The notes: generated from the sequence alone by a model not told the origin. Shown: positions 38,277 through 47,394, counted from the first letter of the stretch. The stretch is DNA of 64,000 nt from Roseivirga sp. 4D4 (GCF_001747095.1 NZ_MDGP01000001.1:2339001-2403000); one strand, 5' to 3'. Numbers and translations are program-made.

Positions 38277-39149
38277 ATGACTGCATATGTATTTCCAGGT
38301 CAGGGAGCACAGTTCCCGGGAATGGCCAAAGATTTATACGATTCATCAGCTGAAGCAAAGCAATTATTAGAATCCGCAAATGATATTCTTGGTTTTCGCA
38401 TTACCGATATTATGTTCGAAGGTACTGCAGATCAACTAAAAGAAACGAAGGTTACTCAACCCGCCATTTTCCTACACTCAGTGGTGTTGGCGAAAATCTC
38501 AGAAGACTTCAAACCAGACATGGTTGCAGGGCATTCATTAGGTGAGTTTTCAGCACTAGTTGCCAGTGGTGTTCTTTCTTTCGAGGATGGTTTAAGACTT
38601 GTATCCCAAAGAGCCTTGGCTATGCAAAAAGCTTGTGAGATAAACCCATCTACTATGGCCGCTATTCTTGGGTTGGAAGATCAGGTAGTGGAAGACTTAT
38701 GTGCGTCTATCGATGAAGTTGTTGTGGCCGCTAATTACAATTGCCCAGGACAACTGGTAATTTCAGGGTCTCACAAGGGAATTGAGATCGCTTGTGAAAA
38801 GGCAAAAGAAGCTGGGGCAAGAAGAGCCTTACCCCTTCCTGTTGGTGGAGCATTCCATTCGCCATTGATGGAACCTGCTAGAGAAGAGTTAGAAAAAGCA
38901 ATTGACGCTACAACTTTTAGCCAAGGTATTTGTCCAATCTATCAAAACGTTACAGCCAAGGCTTCGACTGACTTGGAAGAGATCAAGCAAAACCTAAAAA
39001 TCCAACTGACAGCACCAGTAAGATGGACACAATCCGTTCAGTCCATGGTAGCCGATGGAGCCACTCACTTTGTAGAGTCTGGACCAGGTAAAGTGCTTCA
39101 AGGCTTAGTCAAAAAGATCCACCGTGAGGCAGAAGTTAGGAGCATTTAG
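38277..39149 (+). CDS. fabD: Malonyl-CoA:ACP transacylase
   Basis: Enzyme of 290 residues that loads malonyl groups onto acyl carrier protein for fatty acid synthesis. Active serine Ser87 in GHSLGEF, N-terminal FPGQGAQFPGM, arginine in SQRALAMQ, and catalytic histidine in GAFHSPLM. Length and motifs are standard. Transcribed alone from a probable promoter just upstream. Confidence 0.95.
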   Translation: MTAYVFPGQGAQFPGMAKDLYDSSAEAKQLLESANDILGFRITDIMFEGTADQLKETKVTQPAIFLHSVVLAKISEDFKPDMVAGHSLGEFSALVASGVLSFEDGLRLVSQRALAMQKACEINPSTMAAILGLEDQVVEDLCASIDEVVVAANYNCPGQLVISGSHKGIEIACEKAKEAGARRALPLPVGGAFHSPLMEPAREELEKAIDATTFSQGICPIYQNVTAKASTDLEEIKQNLKIQLTAPVRWTQSVQSMVADGATHFVESGPGKVLQGLVKKIHREAEVRSI

Positions 39150-39188
39150 CTTCTAGCTTCTAGCTTCTAGCTTCTAGAGTCGACTCTA
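39147..39188. repeat. Heptamer tandem repeat and palindrome after fabD
   Basis: TAGCTTC repeated four times plus TAG (39147-39177), beginning in the fabD stop codon. It is followed by an overlapping 14-base palindrome TAGAGTCGACTCTA (39175-39188). Related CTTC-rich sequence lies before valS. It sits between the convergent fabD and folK genes. Confidence 0.7.
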
Positions 39189-39190
39189 TT

Positions 39191-39691
39191 TCAGATAACC
39201 GGTTCGTAATGCTTCACTTCGAGTTTGTCTTCGCAGGCTCGAAGCATTTCGCTCTGCGATAAAGACAAAACAGGGTGGACTAGTTCGGGAATTATTTCAA
39301 CCATTGGCTCCAAAGTAAACCTCCTGTTCTGGATTTCAGGATGAGGAATCTTAAGTTTCTCTTGATCAACAATGGTATCACCAAAGTATAGGATATCGAT
39401 ATCAATGAGTCGTTCGCCCCATTTGATCTTCTTCACACGCCCCATATTGGACTCTATTTGCTGCAAAAGCTCCAGAAGTTTCTCAGGAGTTCTGGACGTT
39501 TCGATTTCAATCACCTGATTAAGAAAAGAAGGCTGGTCTTCAATACCCCAGGCGGCAGTCTCATAAATGGAGGATTCCCTTCTAATAGCAACCCGATTAG
39601 CCACGAGTAGCTCGATCACTTTCTCAAGGTTCTTGGTTTTATTACCAAGATTGGTTCCCAATAGTAAATAGATGCCCGTCATATTGGTCAA
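39191..39691 (-). CDS. folK: 6-hydroxymethyl-7,8-dihydropterin pyrophosphokinase
   Basis: Folate synthesis enzyme of 166 residues that moves pyrophosphate from ATP to hydroxymethyl-dihydropterin. Motifs: LLLGTNLGNKTKNLEKVI at the start, SSIYETAAWG, QPSFLNQVIEIET and the signature WGERLIDIDILYFG, then PHPEIQNRRFTLEPM. A second ATG three codons in could be the start. Confidence 0.93.
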   Translation of the reverse strand: MTNMTGIYLLLGTNLGNKTKNLEKVIELLVANRVAIRRESSIYETAAWGIEDQPSFLNQVIEIETSRTPEKLLELLQQIESNMGRVKKIKWGERLIDIDILYFGDTIVDQEKLKIPHPEIQNRRFTLEPMVEIIPELVHPVLSLSQSEMLRACEDKLEVKHYEPVI

Positions 39692-39757
39692 ATATAGTAT
39701 TAGTTATTGGAGTTGATTAGGCAGGTCACTATTTTGCCGAGACTTTAAATCGAAAGA

Positions 39758-40861
39758 ATGAGTGAGATCAGACACGACTGGACAAAGGAAGAAATTCTCG
39801 AAATATACAATAAGCCATTATTGGAATTAGTTTATGAAGCAGCTACTGTTCATAGAAAATATCATAACCCGAATGAGGTTCAGGTAAGTACTCTCTTATC
39901 TATCAAAACTGGTGGTTGTCCAGAAGATTGTGCCTACTGCCCTCAGGCAGCGAGGTATCACACAGATATCGAAACTAATGATTTGATGACTGTTGATCAG
40001 GTCAAAGCACAGGCCTTGCGTGCAAAGTCATCTGGTTCATCAAGGGTATGTATGGGTGCCGCATGGAGGAATGTTGAAGATGGTCCTGAGTTTGATCAGG
40101 TCTTAAACATGGTACGCACCATTAACTCACTGGACATGGAGGTATGCTGTACCTTAGGAATGTTGAGTGAAAGTCAGGCCAAAAGACTCGCTGAGGCAGG
40201 TCTTTATGCCTATAACCACAACCTTGATTCTTCGGAAGAATACTACAAAGAAATTATCTCAACCCGCGGTTGGGAGGATCGCCTGGAAACCTTGAATAAT
40301 GTTCGCAAAACGAATGTAACCGTCTGTAGCGGGGGTATTATAGGGATGGGTGAGTCCATTGAAGATAGAGCAGGCATGCTCTTAGCATTAGCTTCATTAA
40401 GCCCTCAACCGGAGTCAGTGCCAATTAATGCGCTGGTTTCTGTAGAAGGCACACCACTCGAAGAGCAACAAATTGTACCGATCTGGGATATGATTCGTAT
40501 GGTAGCTACCACTAGAATTGTATTACCATCAACGACAGTGAGACTTTCAGCAGGGAGAACAGAGATGAGCAAAGAAGGACAGGCCTTCTGTTTTATGGCT
40601 GGTGCGGGATCAATATTTGCAGGAGATAAACTCTTGACCACTCCAAACCCAGATGTAAATGAGGATATGGAACTCTTCAATATCCTGGGTATCAACCCAA
40701 TGAAGCCATATGCTAAGGGGGCCAAACCCACTCCTCTACCACAGGAAGAAATGACCCCTTCAGTCGATGAGAAGGTGAAATGGTCGAGACCTGGCCACCG
40801 TATTGAAAAGAACGTGGAAGCCACCAAAAAGGCTAATAAAAAAAGAAAGGAAGCTATATAG
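39758..40861 (+). CDS. bioB: Biotin synthase
   Basis: Radical SAM enzyme of 367 residues that inserts sulfur into dethiobiotin. The SAM cluster is held by Cys54, Cys58 and Cys61 (CPEDCAYC). Other blocks are YNHNLDSSEEYY, CSGGIIGMGE and RLSAGR with the [2Fe-2S] arginine. The C-terminal tail is longer than in E. coli (346 residues) and lysine-rich. No other bio genes are adjacent. The stop codon lies inside a terminator hairpin. Confidence 0.95.
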   Translation: MSEIRHDWTKEEILEIYNKPLLELVYEAATVHRKYHNPNEVQVSTLLSIKTGGCPEDCAYCPQAARYHTDIETNDLMTVDQVKAQALRAKSSGSSRVCMGAAWRNVEDGPEFDQVLNMVRTINSLDMEVCCTLGMLSESQAKRLAEAGLYAYNHNLDSSEEYYKEIISTRGWEDRLETLNNVRKTNVTVCSGGIIGMGESIEDRAGMLLALASLSPQPESVPINALVSVEGTPLEEQQIVPIWDMIRMVATTRIVLPSTTVRLSAGRTEMSKEGQAFCFMAGAGSIFAGDKLLTTPNPDVNEDMELFNILGINPMKPYAKGAKPTPLPQEEMTPSVDEKVKWSRPGHRIEKNVEATKKANKKRKEAI

Positions 40862-40875
40862 CTTCCTTTCTTTTT
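40840..40875. terminator. Terminator overlapping the bioB stop codon
   Basis: A perfect 36-base inverted repeat centred between 40857 and 40858, with outer A- and T-runs and the core GGAAGCTAT/ATAGCTTCC. The bioB stop TAG (40859-40861) is in the hairpin centre, so the last lysine codons supply the A-run. It lies 16 bases from the convergent outer-membrane protein gene and can act both ways. Confidence 0.88.
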
Positions 40876-40891
40876 GATTTCGATTATTGGC

Positions 40892-41491
40892 TTAGAACAA
40901 TTTAAAACCAATCCCTAATACAATTTGGCTAGGTCTCTCGTCAGTCGAAAAACTGTTACCACCAACTGTAATAGCATCGCCAAATTTTTCACTTAGGCTG
41001 CCCTCATATTTCAAGTCAATAGCAAATTTTAAGATATCAATACCAATACCAGCTTGAAAGCCAACATTTGTACTGCTATAATTATCCTTAACATCAGTTA
41101 CCAAACCAGCAACATCACTTTCAGCACTTGTTAAAAAACTGAGTGATGGGCCAGCATTTATCCTTAATGGGCCAATCTTTCCACCAATCATAATAGGTAC
41201 ATCCACACGATTGAAAGAGAGATCCACATTCTGAGCACCAGACGTTATTGTAGACTCTGTTTTACTAAAGAGTAGTTCAGGCTGTACATAAAGACCAATC
41301 ACAGGCACTTTGACTCTTGCGAATATTCCATACTGGAAACCAAACTCTGCATCACCTTCTTGTACATTCGCGATTTCCTCTCTCAAGTCCAGGTTAGATG
41401 AAATCAAAGTTATTCTTGGCCCCAATGTTACCTGAGCCGATGCACCAAAGGTTACAGTTATTAGTGCTAATGTTAAAATGAGTTTTTTCAT
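40892..41491 (-). CDS. Outer-membrane beta-barrel protein (PorT/OmpA-like barrel)
   Basis: Protein of 199 residues with a signal peptide (cleavage after GASAQ, residue 20) and alternating beta strands through the chain (LGPRITLIS, FGFQYGIFARVKV, VGFQAGIGIDILKFAIDLKYEGSL). It ends in the strand PSQIVLGIGFKLF with a terminal phenylalanine, as outer-membrane barrels do. It matches the small barrel family common in Bacteroidota. Ligand unknown. Confidence 0.82.
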   Translation of the reverse strand: MKKLILTLALITVTFGASAQVTLGPRITLISSNLDLREEIANVQEGDAEFGFQYGIFARVKVPVIGLYVQPELLFSKTESTITSGAQNVDLSFNRVDVPIMIGGKIGPLRINAGPSLSFLTSAESDVAGLVTDVKDNYSSTNVGFQAGIGIDILKFAIDLKYEGSLSEKFGDAITVGGNSFSTDERPSQIVLGIGFKLF

Positions 41492-41529
41492 ATGTTTTGT
41501 TTTTAATGGTAGTTAGTTTTCTAAAAAAT

Positions 41530-42417
41530 CTAGCTGCCCTGCATTAAGGTCAGCCAAGCTTTTTCAAGGTCATTTTCATTCAAATAACCCTGAGCTAATT
41601 CATGCAAATGGTATTCCAAAGATTCCTGGTCATTGACAAAACGAGATTTAATCTCTTGTATTTCAGGAGTCTCCGAAAATGCAAATATGCGATCATTTTC
41701 GGGGATTTTTTCAATATTTCCTAATCTCCCTAGATTATTGCCAGTGAGCACTGAACTATTGCGGATGGCAGCTGGTATTTGATCTACACCAATACCCAGA
41801 TTCCTATTGGGCTTTGGAAGCTTAAAAATAGCCTCACCATTGGCTCTGCAATACCAATCTCCCCCCATTCTACCTACAAGGTCAGTTTTATAGGGATCTG
41901 GCTTGCCGTCATCTCCAAGTACTCCGTCCTTTATATGTGCAAGTACTATCTCACAAACAATCAGGTTTCCTGCTCCAGCATCCTCACCCAAATGAATAAC
42001 CTCCTTCACCTTACACTCAAAAGCAGCAATGGACTCACCAACCCTAGGTGGCTTCACGATTTCTGAGTCTACTGCAGTCAAACCCGATTTGACAAACTCA
42101 TTCACTCCTTTGGCGTAAGCCGTACTACTCAAAGACATTTGTTCCACCACATCAAAGCTGACCACGTTGATCACGATCTCCTTTGTTGCCATGGCATTCA
42201 AGAGTGTATGCTTCAACTTCAAATCCCGTGGTTTAGCGGGTGACAAAATTAGTGTTGGTGGATTCGTACTGAAAACATTGAAAAAACTATAAGGGGCTAG
42301 ATTAATCTGTCCCCCCTCATCGATGGTACTCGCCCATGCGATAGGTCTCGGCCCAATACAACCTAATAGCTGAGCGTGTAAATCAGGAGTAGATATTTCT
42401 TTTGGATCAATTCTCAT
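41530..42417 (-). CDS. Flavin reductase-like FMN-binding protein
   Basis: Protein of 295 residues with a flavin reductase-type split beta-barrel (GCIGPRPIAWASTIDEGG near 18-35, NLAPYSFFNVFSTNPPTLILSP near 40-61). About 90 residues extend past the barrel. It may supply reduced flavin or bind flavin for an oxygenase. It is 41 bases after fahA, so it is likely the last gene of the tyrosine-degradation operon, although its role there is not established. Confidence 0.82.
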   Translation of the reverse strand: MRIDPKEISTPDLHAQLLGCIGPRPIAWASTIDEGGQINLAPYSFFNVFSTNPPTLILSPAKPRDLKLKHTLLNAMATKEIVINVVSFDVVEQMSLSSTAYAKGVNEFVKSGLTAVDSEIVKPPRVGESIAAFECKVKEVIHLGEDAGAGNLIVCEIVLAHIKDGVLGDDGKPDPYKTDLVGRMGGDWYCRANGEAIFKLPKPNRNLGIGVDQIPAAIRNSSVLTGNNLGRLGNIEKIPENDRIFAFSETPEIQEIKSRFVNDQESLEYHLHELAQGYLNENDLEKAWLTLMQGS

Positions 42418-42458
42418 TCTATTATTTCATTAGGGTATCCATGAGTCGGAGGAGACGT

Positions 42459-43730
42459 TTACTTGGCCGGAAGCACTTTTGCTTTAACCTCTCCAAAGCC
42501 CACACGAACTCCGTTCTTTTCTGCATGCCCTCTCATGATCACAGTGTCTCCATCCTGAATGAACTTCCTTTCCGATCCATCCTTCATAGGAATTGGTTTG
42601 GTGCCTCTCCATGACAATTCGAGCATAGAACCATAAGCGCTTTCTTCTGGTCCTGAAATGGTACCAGAGCCATACATATCACCCACCTGCATATTGCAAC
42701 CGTTGACCGTATGATGTGCGAGTTGCTGCCTAACATTCCAGTACATGTGCTTGAAGTTCGAATTCGAAACCGTTGTTTCGTCCGATCCATCCGGCTGAAT
42801 ACCCACCTCTAGTTTTACATCAAAGTGGGTCGCTTCATCATACTTCAAATAGGGCAGTACTTCAGGATCTTGTTCTGGACCATCTACCATAAAGGGTTCA
42901 AGTGCATCCATGGTTACCACCCATGGTGAAACATGTGAAGCAAAATTCTTAGCAAGGAATGGCCCAAGAGGAACGTATTCCCATTTCTGAATATCGCGTG
43001 CCGACCAATCATTCAAAATAACAAAGCCAAAGATGTAGTCATCCGCTTCATTGGTAGAAACCGGGTCACCCAAAGGGTTTTCCTTACCGGTGATATAGGC
43101 CATTTCCAATTCGAAGTCTAACAACCTGCATGGACCAAAAGAAGGTGCTTCAGCGTCATCAGCTTTCGTTTGTCCTTTGGGTCTGTGAAATGGTGTACCC
43201 GAAACTACAATTGAGGATGCTCGACCATGATAGCCAACAGGAATATGCTTCCAGTTAGGCATTAATGCATTCTCAGGTCCTCTGAACATTGTCCCCACAT
43301 TAAAGGCATGCTGTTCTGAAGAATAGAAATCTGTATAGTTCGGTACGTTTACAGGCATCAGCATTTCCACCTCGCGCATGTCATAAAAAGCCCTAGCTTT
43401 CAATGCTTCATTATCTCGGAGTTCGGCATTGCCTTCTTCAAGCAAATCCGAAAGCCTATCTCTGACGCTTCGACAAACTGCCTTTCCTAAGCCCATAAAT
43501 TCATTAAGGGTCGATTTGGTGAAGACTCCTGTTGGAAGTCCTAAACCATCCAGTAGTCCTTCTTCTTGAAGCGCGGATAAGTCTAAAACCTTATTTCCAA
43601 TGGCAGTCGCTGCTCTCGGGCCGTCATTATTAGATTTAAATATACCGAACGGTATATTTTGTATTGAAAAGTCACAATCACTAGGTAAACCTACCCATGA
43701 TTTTCTATTTGGATCGTTTGCTTTGATCAT
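42459..43730 (-). CDS. fahA: Fumarylacetoacetase
   Basis: Enzyme of 423 residues from the ATG at 43730, cutting fumarylacetoacetate to fumarate and acetoacetate. That start has GGAG six bases upstream; ATGs at 43742 and 43751 are alternatives. Signatures: VPNYTDFYSSEQHAFNVGTM, PVGYHGRASSIVVSG, metal-binding FELEMAYITG, and GSGTISGPEESAYGSMLELSW near the end. Fourth gene of the operon; the gap before it holds two hairpins. Confidence 0.93.
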   Translation of the reverse strand: MIKANDPNRKSWVGLPSDCDFSIQNIPFGIFKSNNDGPRAATAIGNKVLDLSALQEEGLLDGLGLPTGVFTKSTLNEFMGLGKAVCRSVRDRLSDLLEEGNAELRDNEALKARAFYDMREVEMLMPVNVPNYTDFYSSEQHAFNVGTMFRGPENALMPNWKHIPVGYHGRASSIVVSGTPFHRPKGQTKADDAEAPSFGPCRLLDFELEMAYITGKENPLGDPVSTNEADDYIFGFVILNDWSARDIQKWEYVPLGPFLAKNFASHVSPWVVTMDALEPFMVDGPEQDPEVLPYLKYDEATHFDVKLEVGIQPDGSDETTVSNSNFKHMYWNVRQQLAHHTVNGCNMQVGDMYGSGTISGPEESAYGSMLELSWRGTKPIPMKDGSERKFIQDGDTVIMRGHAEKNGVRVGFGEVKAKVLPAK

Positions 43731-43764
43731 AATATGCTCCATTGACGTCATCAGCCTCCCTAAA

Positions 43765-43803
43765 TCCCTCCAAAGGAGGGACCACCTTCCCCTCTGGGGA
43801 AGG
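43765..43803. repeat. Two adjacent perfect hairpins inside the hpd-fahA gap
   Basis: TCCCTCC-AAA-GGAGGGA (43765-43781) and CCTTCCCC-TCT-GGGGAAGG (43785-43803) lie back to back between hpd and fahA. Stems are 7 and 8 base pairs with three-base loops. There is no T-run. They may lower read-through, protect mRNA ends, or be dispersed intergenic repeats. Confidence 0.8.
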
Positions 43804-43814
43804 CAGGATGGGGC

Positions 43815-44948
43815 CTAAAGTGTATTCCTTAATTCTTGTTCTCTTTCTATTGCTTCAAAGAGTGCTTTGAAGTTGCCCTTACCAAAAGACTGTGCTCCCT
43901 TTCTTTGAATAATTTCAAAGAACATGGTTGGTCTGTCCAGTACTGGCTTTGTGAAAATCTGAAGTAAATAACCTTCATCATCCCGATCGATCAGGATGTT
44001 TAGATTTTTCAGTGGTTCAAGATCTTCATCTATTTCTCCTACCCTATCCAATACATCATCGTAATAGATCTCAGGTACTTTCAGAAACTCCACTCCTCTT
44101 GCTCTCAAGGCACCAACAGTTTCAATGATGTTATCCGTGGCCACGGCAATATGCTGTACACCCGCACCATTATAGAAATCGATGTATTCCTCGATCTGTG
44201 ACTTTCTTCTGCCCTCTGCCGGTTCGTTAATTGGGAACTTAATACGTCCAGTTCCATTACTCATCACCTTACTCATCAGTGCAGTGTACTCGGTCGAGAT
44301 GTCTTTATCATCAAATGAAACGAGCTGGGTAAAACCCATCACTTTGGCATAGAAATCACACCATTTGTTCATCTCGCCCCAACCCACATTACCTACCATA
44401 TGATCGATGTATTTCAAGCCGACCTCTGATGGATTGTAATCAGATTCCCATTTTTCAAAGCCTGGCATAAAGACACCACTATAATTACTGCGCTCTACAA
44501 AAATGTGGATCGTTTCACCATAGGTATGAATACCTGACTTCACCACATAGCCATGGTCATCCTCCTCTTTATTGGGCTCCATGAAAGAGACTGCACCACG
44601 TTTAGTGGTTTCTTCCCAGGCCTTGGTGGCATCATCTACCCACAACGCAACAACCTTCACGCCATCACCATGCTTATTGATGTGCTCGTTGATAAGTCCG
44701 TCCTGTTTTAATGGGGAGGTCAATACAAGTCTGATCTTGTCCTGTTGTAACACATAAGAAACTCGATCCTTTAAACCCGTTTCAAGTCCTGCATAAGCTA
44801 CCGACTGAAAACCATAAGCCGTTTTGTAGAAATGAGCAGACTGCTTAGCATTGCCCACGTATAGTTCTACATAATCAGTTCCATTAATTGGAAGGAAGTC
44901 TTGCGCTTCCTCAAATATTTTCTCTCCAGAATAAGTCGTATTCTCCAT
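43815..44948 (-). CDS. hpd: 4-hydroxyphenylpyruvate dioxygenase
   Basis: Iron(II) dioxygenase of 377 residues converting 4-hydroxyphenylpyruvate to homogentisate. Two VOC-type halves: iron ligands in YIDHMVGNVGW, GVQHIAVAT and the late glutamate in MFFEIIQRKG. The C-terminal FGKGNFKALFEAIE motif covers the active site. It lies between hmgA and fahA in the same orientation. Confidence 0.94.
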   Translation of the reverse strand: MENTTYSGEKIFEEAQDFLPINGTDYVELYVGNAKQSAHFYKTAYGFQSVAYAGLETGLKDRVSYVLQQDKIRLVLTSPLKQDGLINEHINKHGDGVKVVALWVDDATKAWEETTKRGAVSFMEPNKEEDDHGYVVKSGIHTYGETIHIFVERSNYSGVFMPGFEKWESDYNPSEVGLKYIDHMVGNVGWGEMNKWCDFYAKVMGFTQLVSFDDKDISTEYTALMSKVMSNGTGRIKFPINEPAEGRRKSQIEEYIDFYNGAGVQHIAVATDNIIETVGALRARGVEFLKVPEIYYDDVLDRVGEIDEDLEPLKNLNILIDRDDEGYLLQIFTKPVLDRPTMFFEIIQRKGAQSFGKGNFKALFEAIEREQELRNTL

Positions 44949-44961
44949 TATCTATTTATTC

Positions 44962-46122
44962 TTAATCTTCTAACCAGGATTTATGATAATCCTTTACCAA
45001 AATCTTCATTGCTTCTTCAGTCACCTTCAATGGTTTGAAAGTGTCCACCATTACGGCAAGTTCGGCCGTATCCTTTACTCCTAAACTTCTTTCCATTGCT
45101 CCTGGGTGCGGACCATGCGGTATACCTGCAGGGTGCAATGTAATCTGACCTCTTTCTATATTATTTCTACTCATAAAGTCACCATCCACATAGTAGAGTA
45201 CTTCATCAGAGTCGATATTACTATGATTATAAGGGGCAGGAACGGCCTCGGGGTGATAATCGAAAAGCCTTGGAACAAAGGAGCAAACGACAAATGCGTC
45301 TGTCTCAAAAGTTTGATGTACCGGTGGTGGTTGATGCACGCGACCAGTGATGGGCTCAAAGTCATGGATCGAGAATGCGTATGGATAATTGTATCCATCC
45401 CAGCCTACGATATCGAAGGGGTGACTTGCATAGACATATTCATGAATCATACCCTCTTTCTTAACCTTAATAATAAAATCACCCTTTTGATTATAGGTCT
45501 CCAAGTGCTGCGGTCTTCTAATATCTCTTTCACAGAAAGGCGAGTGCTCAAGCATTTGGCCAAACCAGTTTCTATAACGCTTAGGCGTATACATGGGTCG
45601 GTGCGACTCAACGATAAAAAGTCTATTGTCCTTGGTGTCGAAATCAATCTGATAGATCATTCCACGAGGAACCAAAAGATAATCCCCGTAACCGAACTCA
45701 ATGTTCCCGAGTTGGGTCCTCAAAGTACCCGAACCCTCATGAACAAAGATCAACTCATCACAATCCGTGTTTTTGTAGAAGTAGTCTCGTAGTGACTCTT
45801 GAGGAGAGGCCAAAACAATGTGGCAATCATTATTAACCAAGACTGCAGTTCTGCTTTCTAGATAATCTGCCTTAGGTGGAACCGAGAATCCTTTAAGCCC
45901 TAAGGAAAGCATATTCTTTTCTACCGCAATCTTTGGAGAAACATCATATGATTTGACGACCTCCTTCACCTGGGTTGGTCTTTGCTCATGATACATGAGT
46001 GATGACATCCCATCGAAGCCGATCGTACCGAAGAGCTGCTCATAGTAGTAGCTCCCATCAGGTTTTTTGAAAGTTGTATGTCTCTTATGAGGAATCTTAC
46101 CGAGTTGATGATAAAATGGCAT
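44962..46122 (-). CDS. hmgA: Homogentisate 1,2-dioxygenase
   Basis: Ring-cleaving iron dioxygenase of 386 residues giving maleylacetoacetate. It is cupin-like, with HEGSGTLRTQLG, GDYLLVPRGMIYQID and the late metal region (VPRLFDYHPEAVPAPYNHSN, GQITLHPAGIPHGPHPGA). It matches the shorter bacterial homologues (about 385) rather than the 440-residue form. It sits 10 bases after the dehydrogenase gene and 13 before hpd. Confidence 0.93.
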   Translation of the reverse strand: MPFYHQLGKIPHKRHTTFKKPDGSYYYEQLFGTIGFDGMSSLMYHEQRPTQVKEVVKSYDVSPKIAVEKNMLSLGLKGFSVPPKADYLESRTAVLVNNDCHIVLASPQESLRDYFYKNTDCDELIFVHEGSGTLRTQLGNIEFGYGDYLLVPRGMIYQIDFDTKDNRLFIVESHRPMYTPKRYRNWFGQMLEHSPFCERDIRRPQHLETYNQKGDFIIKVKKEGMIHEYVYASHPFDIVGWDGYNYPYAFSIHDFEPITGRVHQPPPVHQTFETDAFVVCSFVPRLFDYHPEAVPAPYNHSNIDSDEVLYYVDGDFMSRNNIERGQITLHPAGIPHGPHPGAMERSLGVKDTAELAVMVDTFKPLKVTEEAMKILVKDYHKSWLED

Positions 46123-46132
46123 AGGCTAAAAT

Positions 46133-47359
46133 TTATACAAGTTGGTTGAGTGAGTGATTAAGTGCTCTCTGCGAGATACCTTTAGTATCAGAAGACAAAT
46201 CGTAAACTGTTTGTAATCCTTCGCGAATTACTTCTGATGTATCCTCAAAAATCGCTTCATCCGTCAATGCCACTCCGCCTTCCATAAGATACGCAAAAAC
46301 CCGCGCCATTCCACAATTGGCGATAAAGTCCGGAATAACCGAAAGGTTCTCATCCGCATACAAACCCGTCTCTCCAAAGAAAATCTCCGGATCGTTAAAT
46401 GGAACATTCGCCCCACAGGAAATCACTTCTAGTTTTGTACCGATCATTCTGTCAACTTGCTCCTTCGTAATCAATCTCGAAGCAGCAGCCGGAACAAAAA
46501 TTTCGAAGTCCAGATCCCAAATACCTTGATTCACCTCGTCAAAGGAGATCATGTTTTCGGCATGAAGCTGGTTGCCATTTCGATTCACAAACAGATCACG
46601 AATTTCTTCAAGGCTAAAGCCTTCTTGATTCAGCAAACCACCTTCCTTATCAATGATTCCTACAATATTCACTCCCATTTGAGCCAAGTAGTAACCGGCT
46701 GCAGCGCCTACATTACCCCAACCTTGTATGACCGCTCTCTTTTCTTTGTAATTACCTCCCCAAATATCATAGTAATGGTGAATCGCCTGGGCCACACCAA
46801 ATCCCGTGATCATATCTGCCACTTTGTACTTCTTGACCACATCTGGTGAATACTCTGGATTCTCGATCACCTTCACCACACCATTACGCAGCTGTCCGAT
46901 CCTATTGATCTTTGATGCCTCATTAGGTTTGAAATGACCATTGAAGACGCCCTCCTGCGGGTGCCAAATTCCCGCCTCTTCGGTCATGGCGATTACCTCA
47001 TGAATTTCATCCACATTCAAATCACCTCCTGTACCGTAGTAGAATTTTAACAAAGGACTCACTGCGGCAAACCATCTTTTGAGGACTCCTTCCTTGCGAG
47101 GATCATTTGGATCGAAATTAATGCCCGATTTAGCACCACCAATAGGAGGCCCTGAAACCGTAAACTTCACCTCCATTGTTTTGGCCAGCGACTCGACCTC
47201 ACGCTTGTTCAAACCCTTGCGCATCCGAGTACCACCACCGGCAGCCCCACCTCTGAGCGAGTTGATGACCACCCAGCCTTCTGCTTCAGTTTCTTGATCG
47301 CGCCATTCGAAGACGATTTCAGGTGGTTTATTTTCGAATTTTGAGAGTAAATCGTTCAT
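46133..47359 (-). CDS. Glu/Leu/Phe/Val dehydrogenase family protein
   Basis: Amino acid dehydrogenase of 408 residues. The catalytic lysine region is PPIGGAKSGINFDPNDPR, the N-terminal glycine-rich block is RGGAAGGGTRMR, and the NAD-binding motif is VIQGWGNVGAAAGYYLAQMG. It deaminates an amino acid to its 2-oxo acid. As the first gene of the hmgA-hpd-fahA operon it may act on tyrosine or phenylalanine directly, or recycle glutamate for a transaminase. Specificity cannot be read from sequence. Confidence 0.88.
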   Translation of the reverse strand: MNDLLSKFENKPPEIVFEWRDQETEAEGWVVINSLRGGAAGGGTRMRKGLNKREVESLAKTMEVKFTVSGPPIGGAKSGINFDPNDPRKEGVLKRWFAAVSPLLKFYYGTGGDLNVDEIHEVIAMTEEAGIWHPQEGVFNGHFKPNEASKINRIGQLRNGVVKVIENPEYSPDVVKKYKVADMITGFGVAQAIHHYYDIWGGNYKEKRAVIQGWGNVGAAAGYYLAQMGVNIVGIIDKEGGLLNQEGFSLEEIRDLFVNRNGNQLHAENMISFDEVNQGIWDLDFEIFVPAAASRLITKEQVDRMIGTKLEVISCGANVPFNDPEIFFGETGLYADENLSVIPDFIANCGMARVFAYLMEGGVALTDEAIFEDTSEVIREGLQTVYDLSSDTKGISQRALNHSLNQLV

Positions 47360-47386
47360 AGGAATCTCTTGATTTCAGGATAATTA

Positions 47387-47394
47387 CAAAGCTA
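47387..47394 (-). promoter_or_regulatory. Possible promoter -7 element of the tyrosine operon
   Basis: TAGCTTTG on the minus strand (47387-47394) matches TAnnTTTG, 27 bases before the dehydrogenase start. The nearest TTG upstream is only about ten bases away, so the -33 box is unclear; a regulator such as the divergent Lrp could compensate. Confidence 0.4.

Noticed and set aside
39147..39177. Possible CRISPR array
   Set aside because: Units are only seven bases with no spacers and no cas genes nearby.
45106..45792. 228-residue open frame opposite hmgA
   Set aside because: It lies entirely antisense to a well-supported enzyme gene and its translation has no recognisable domain.
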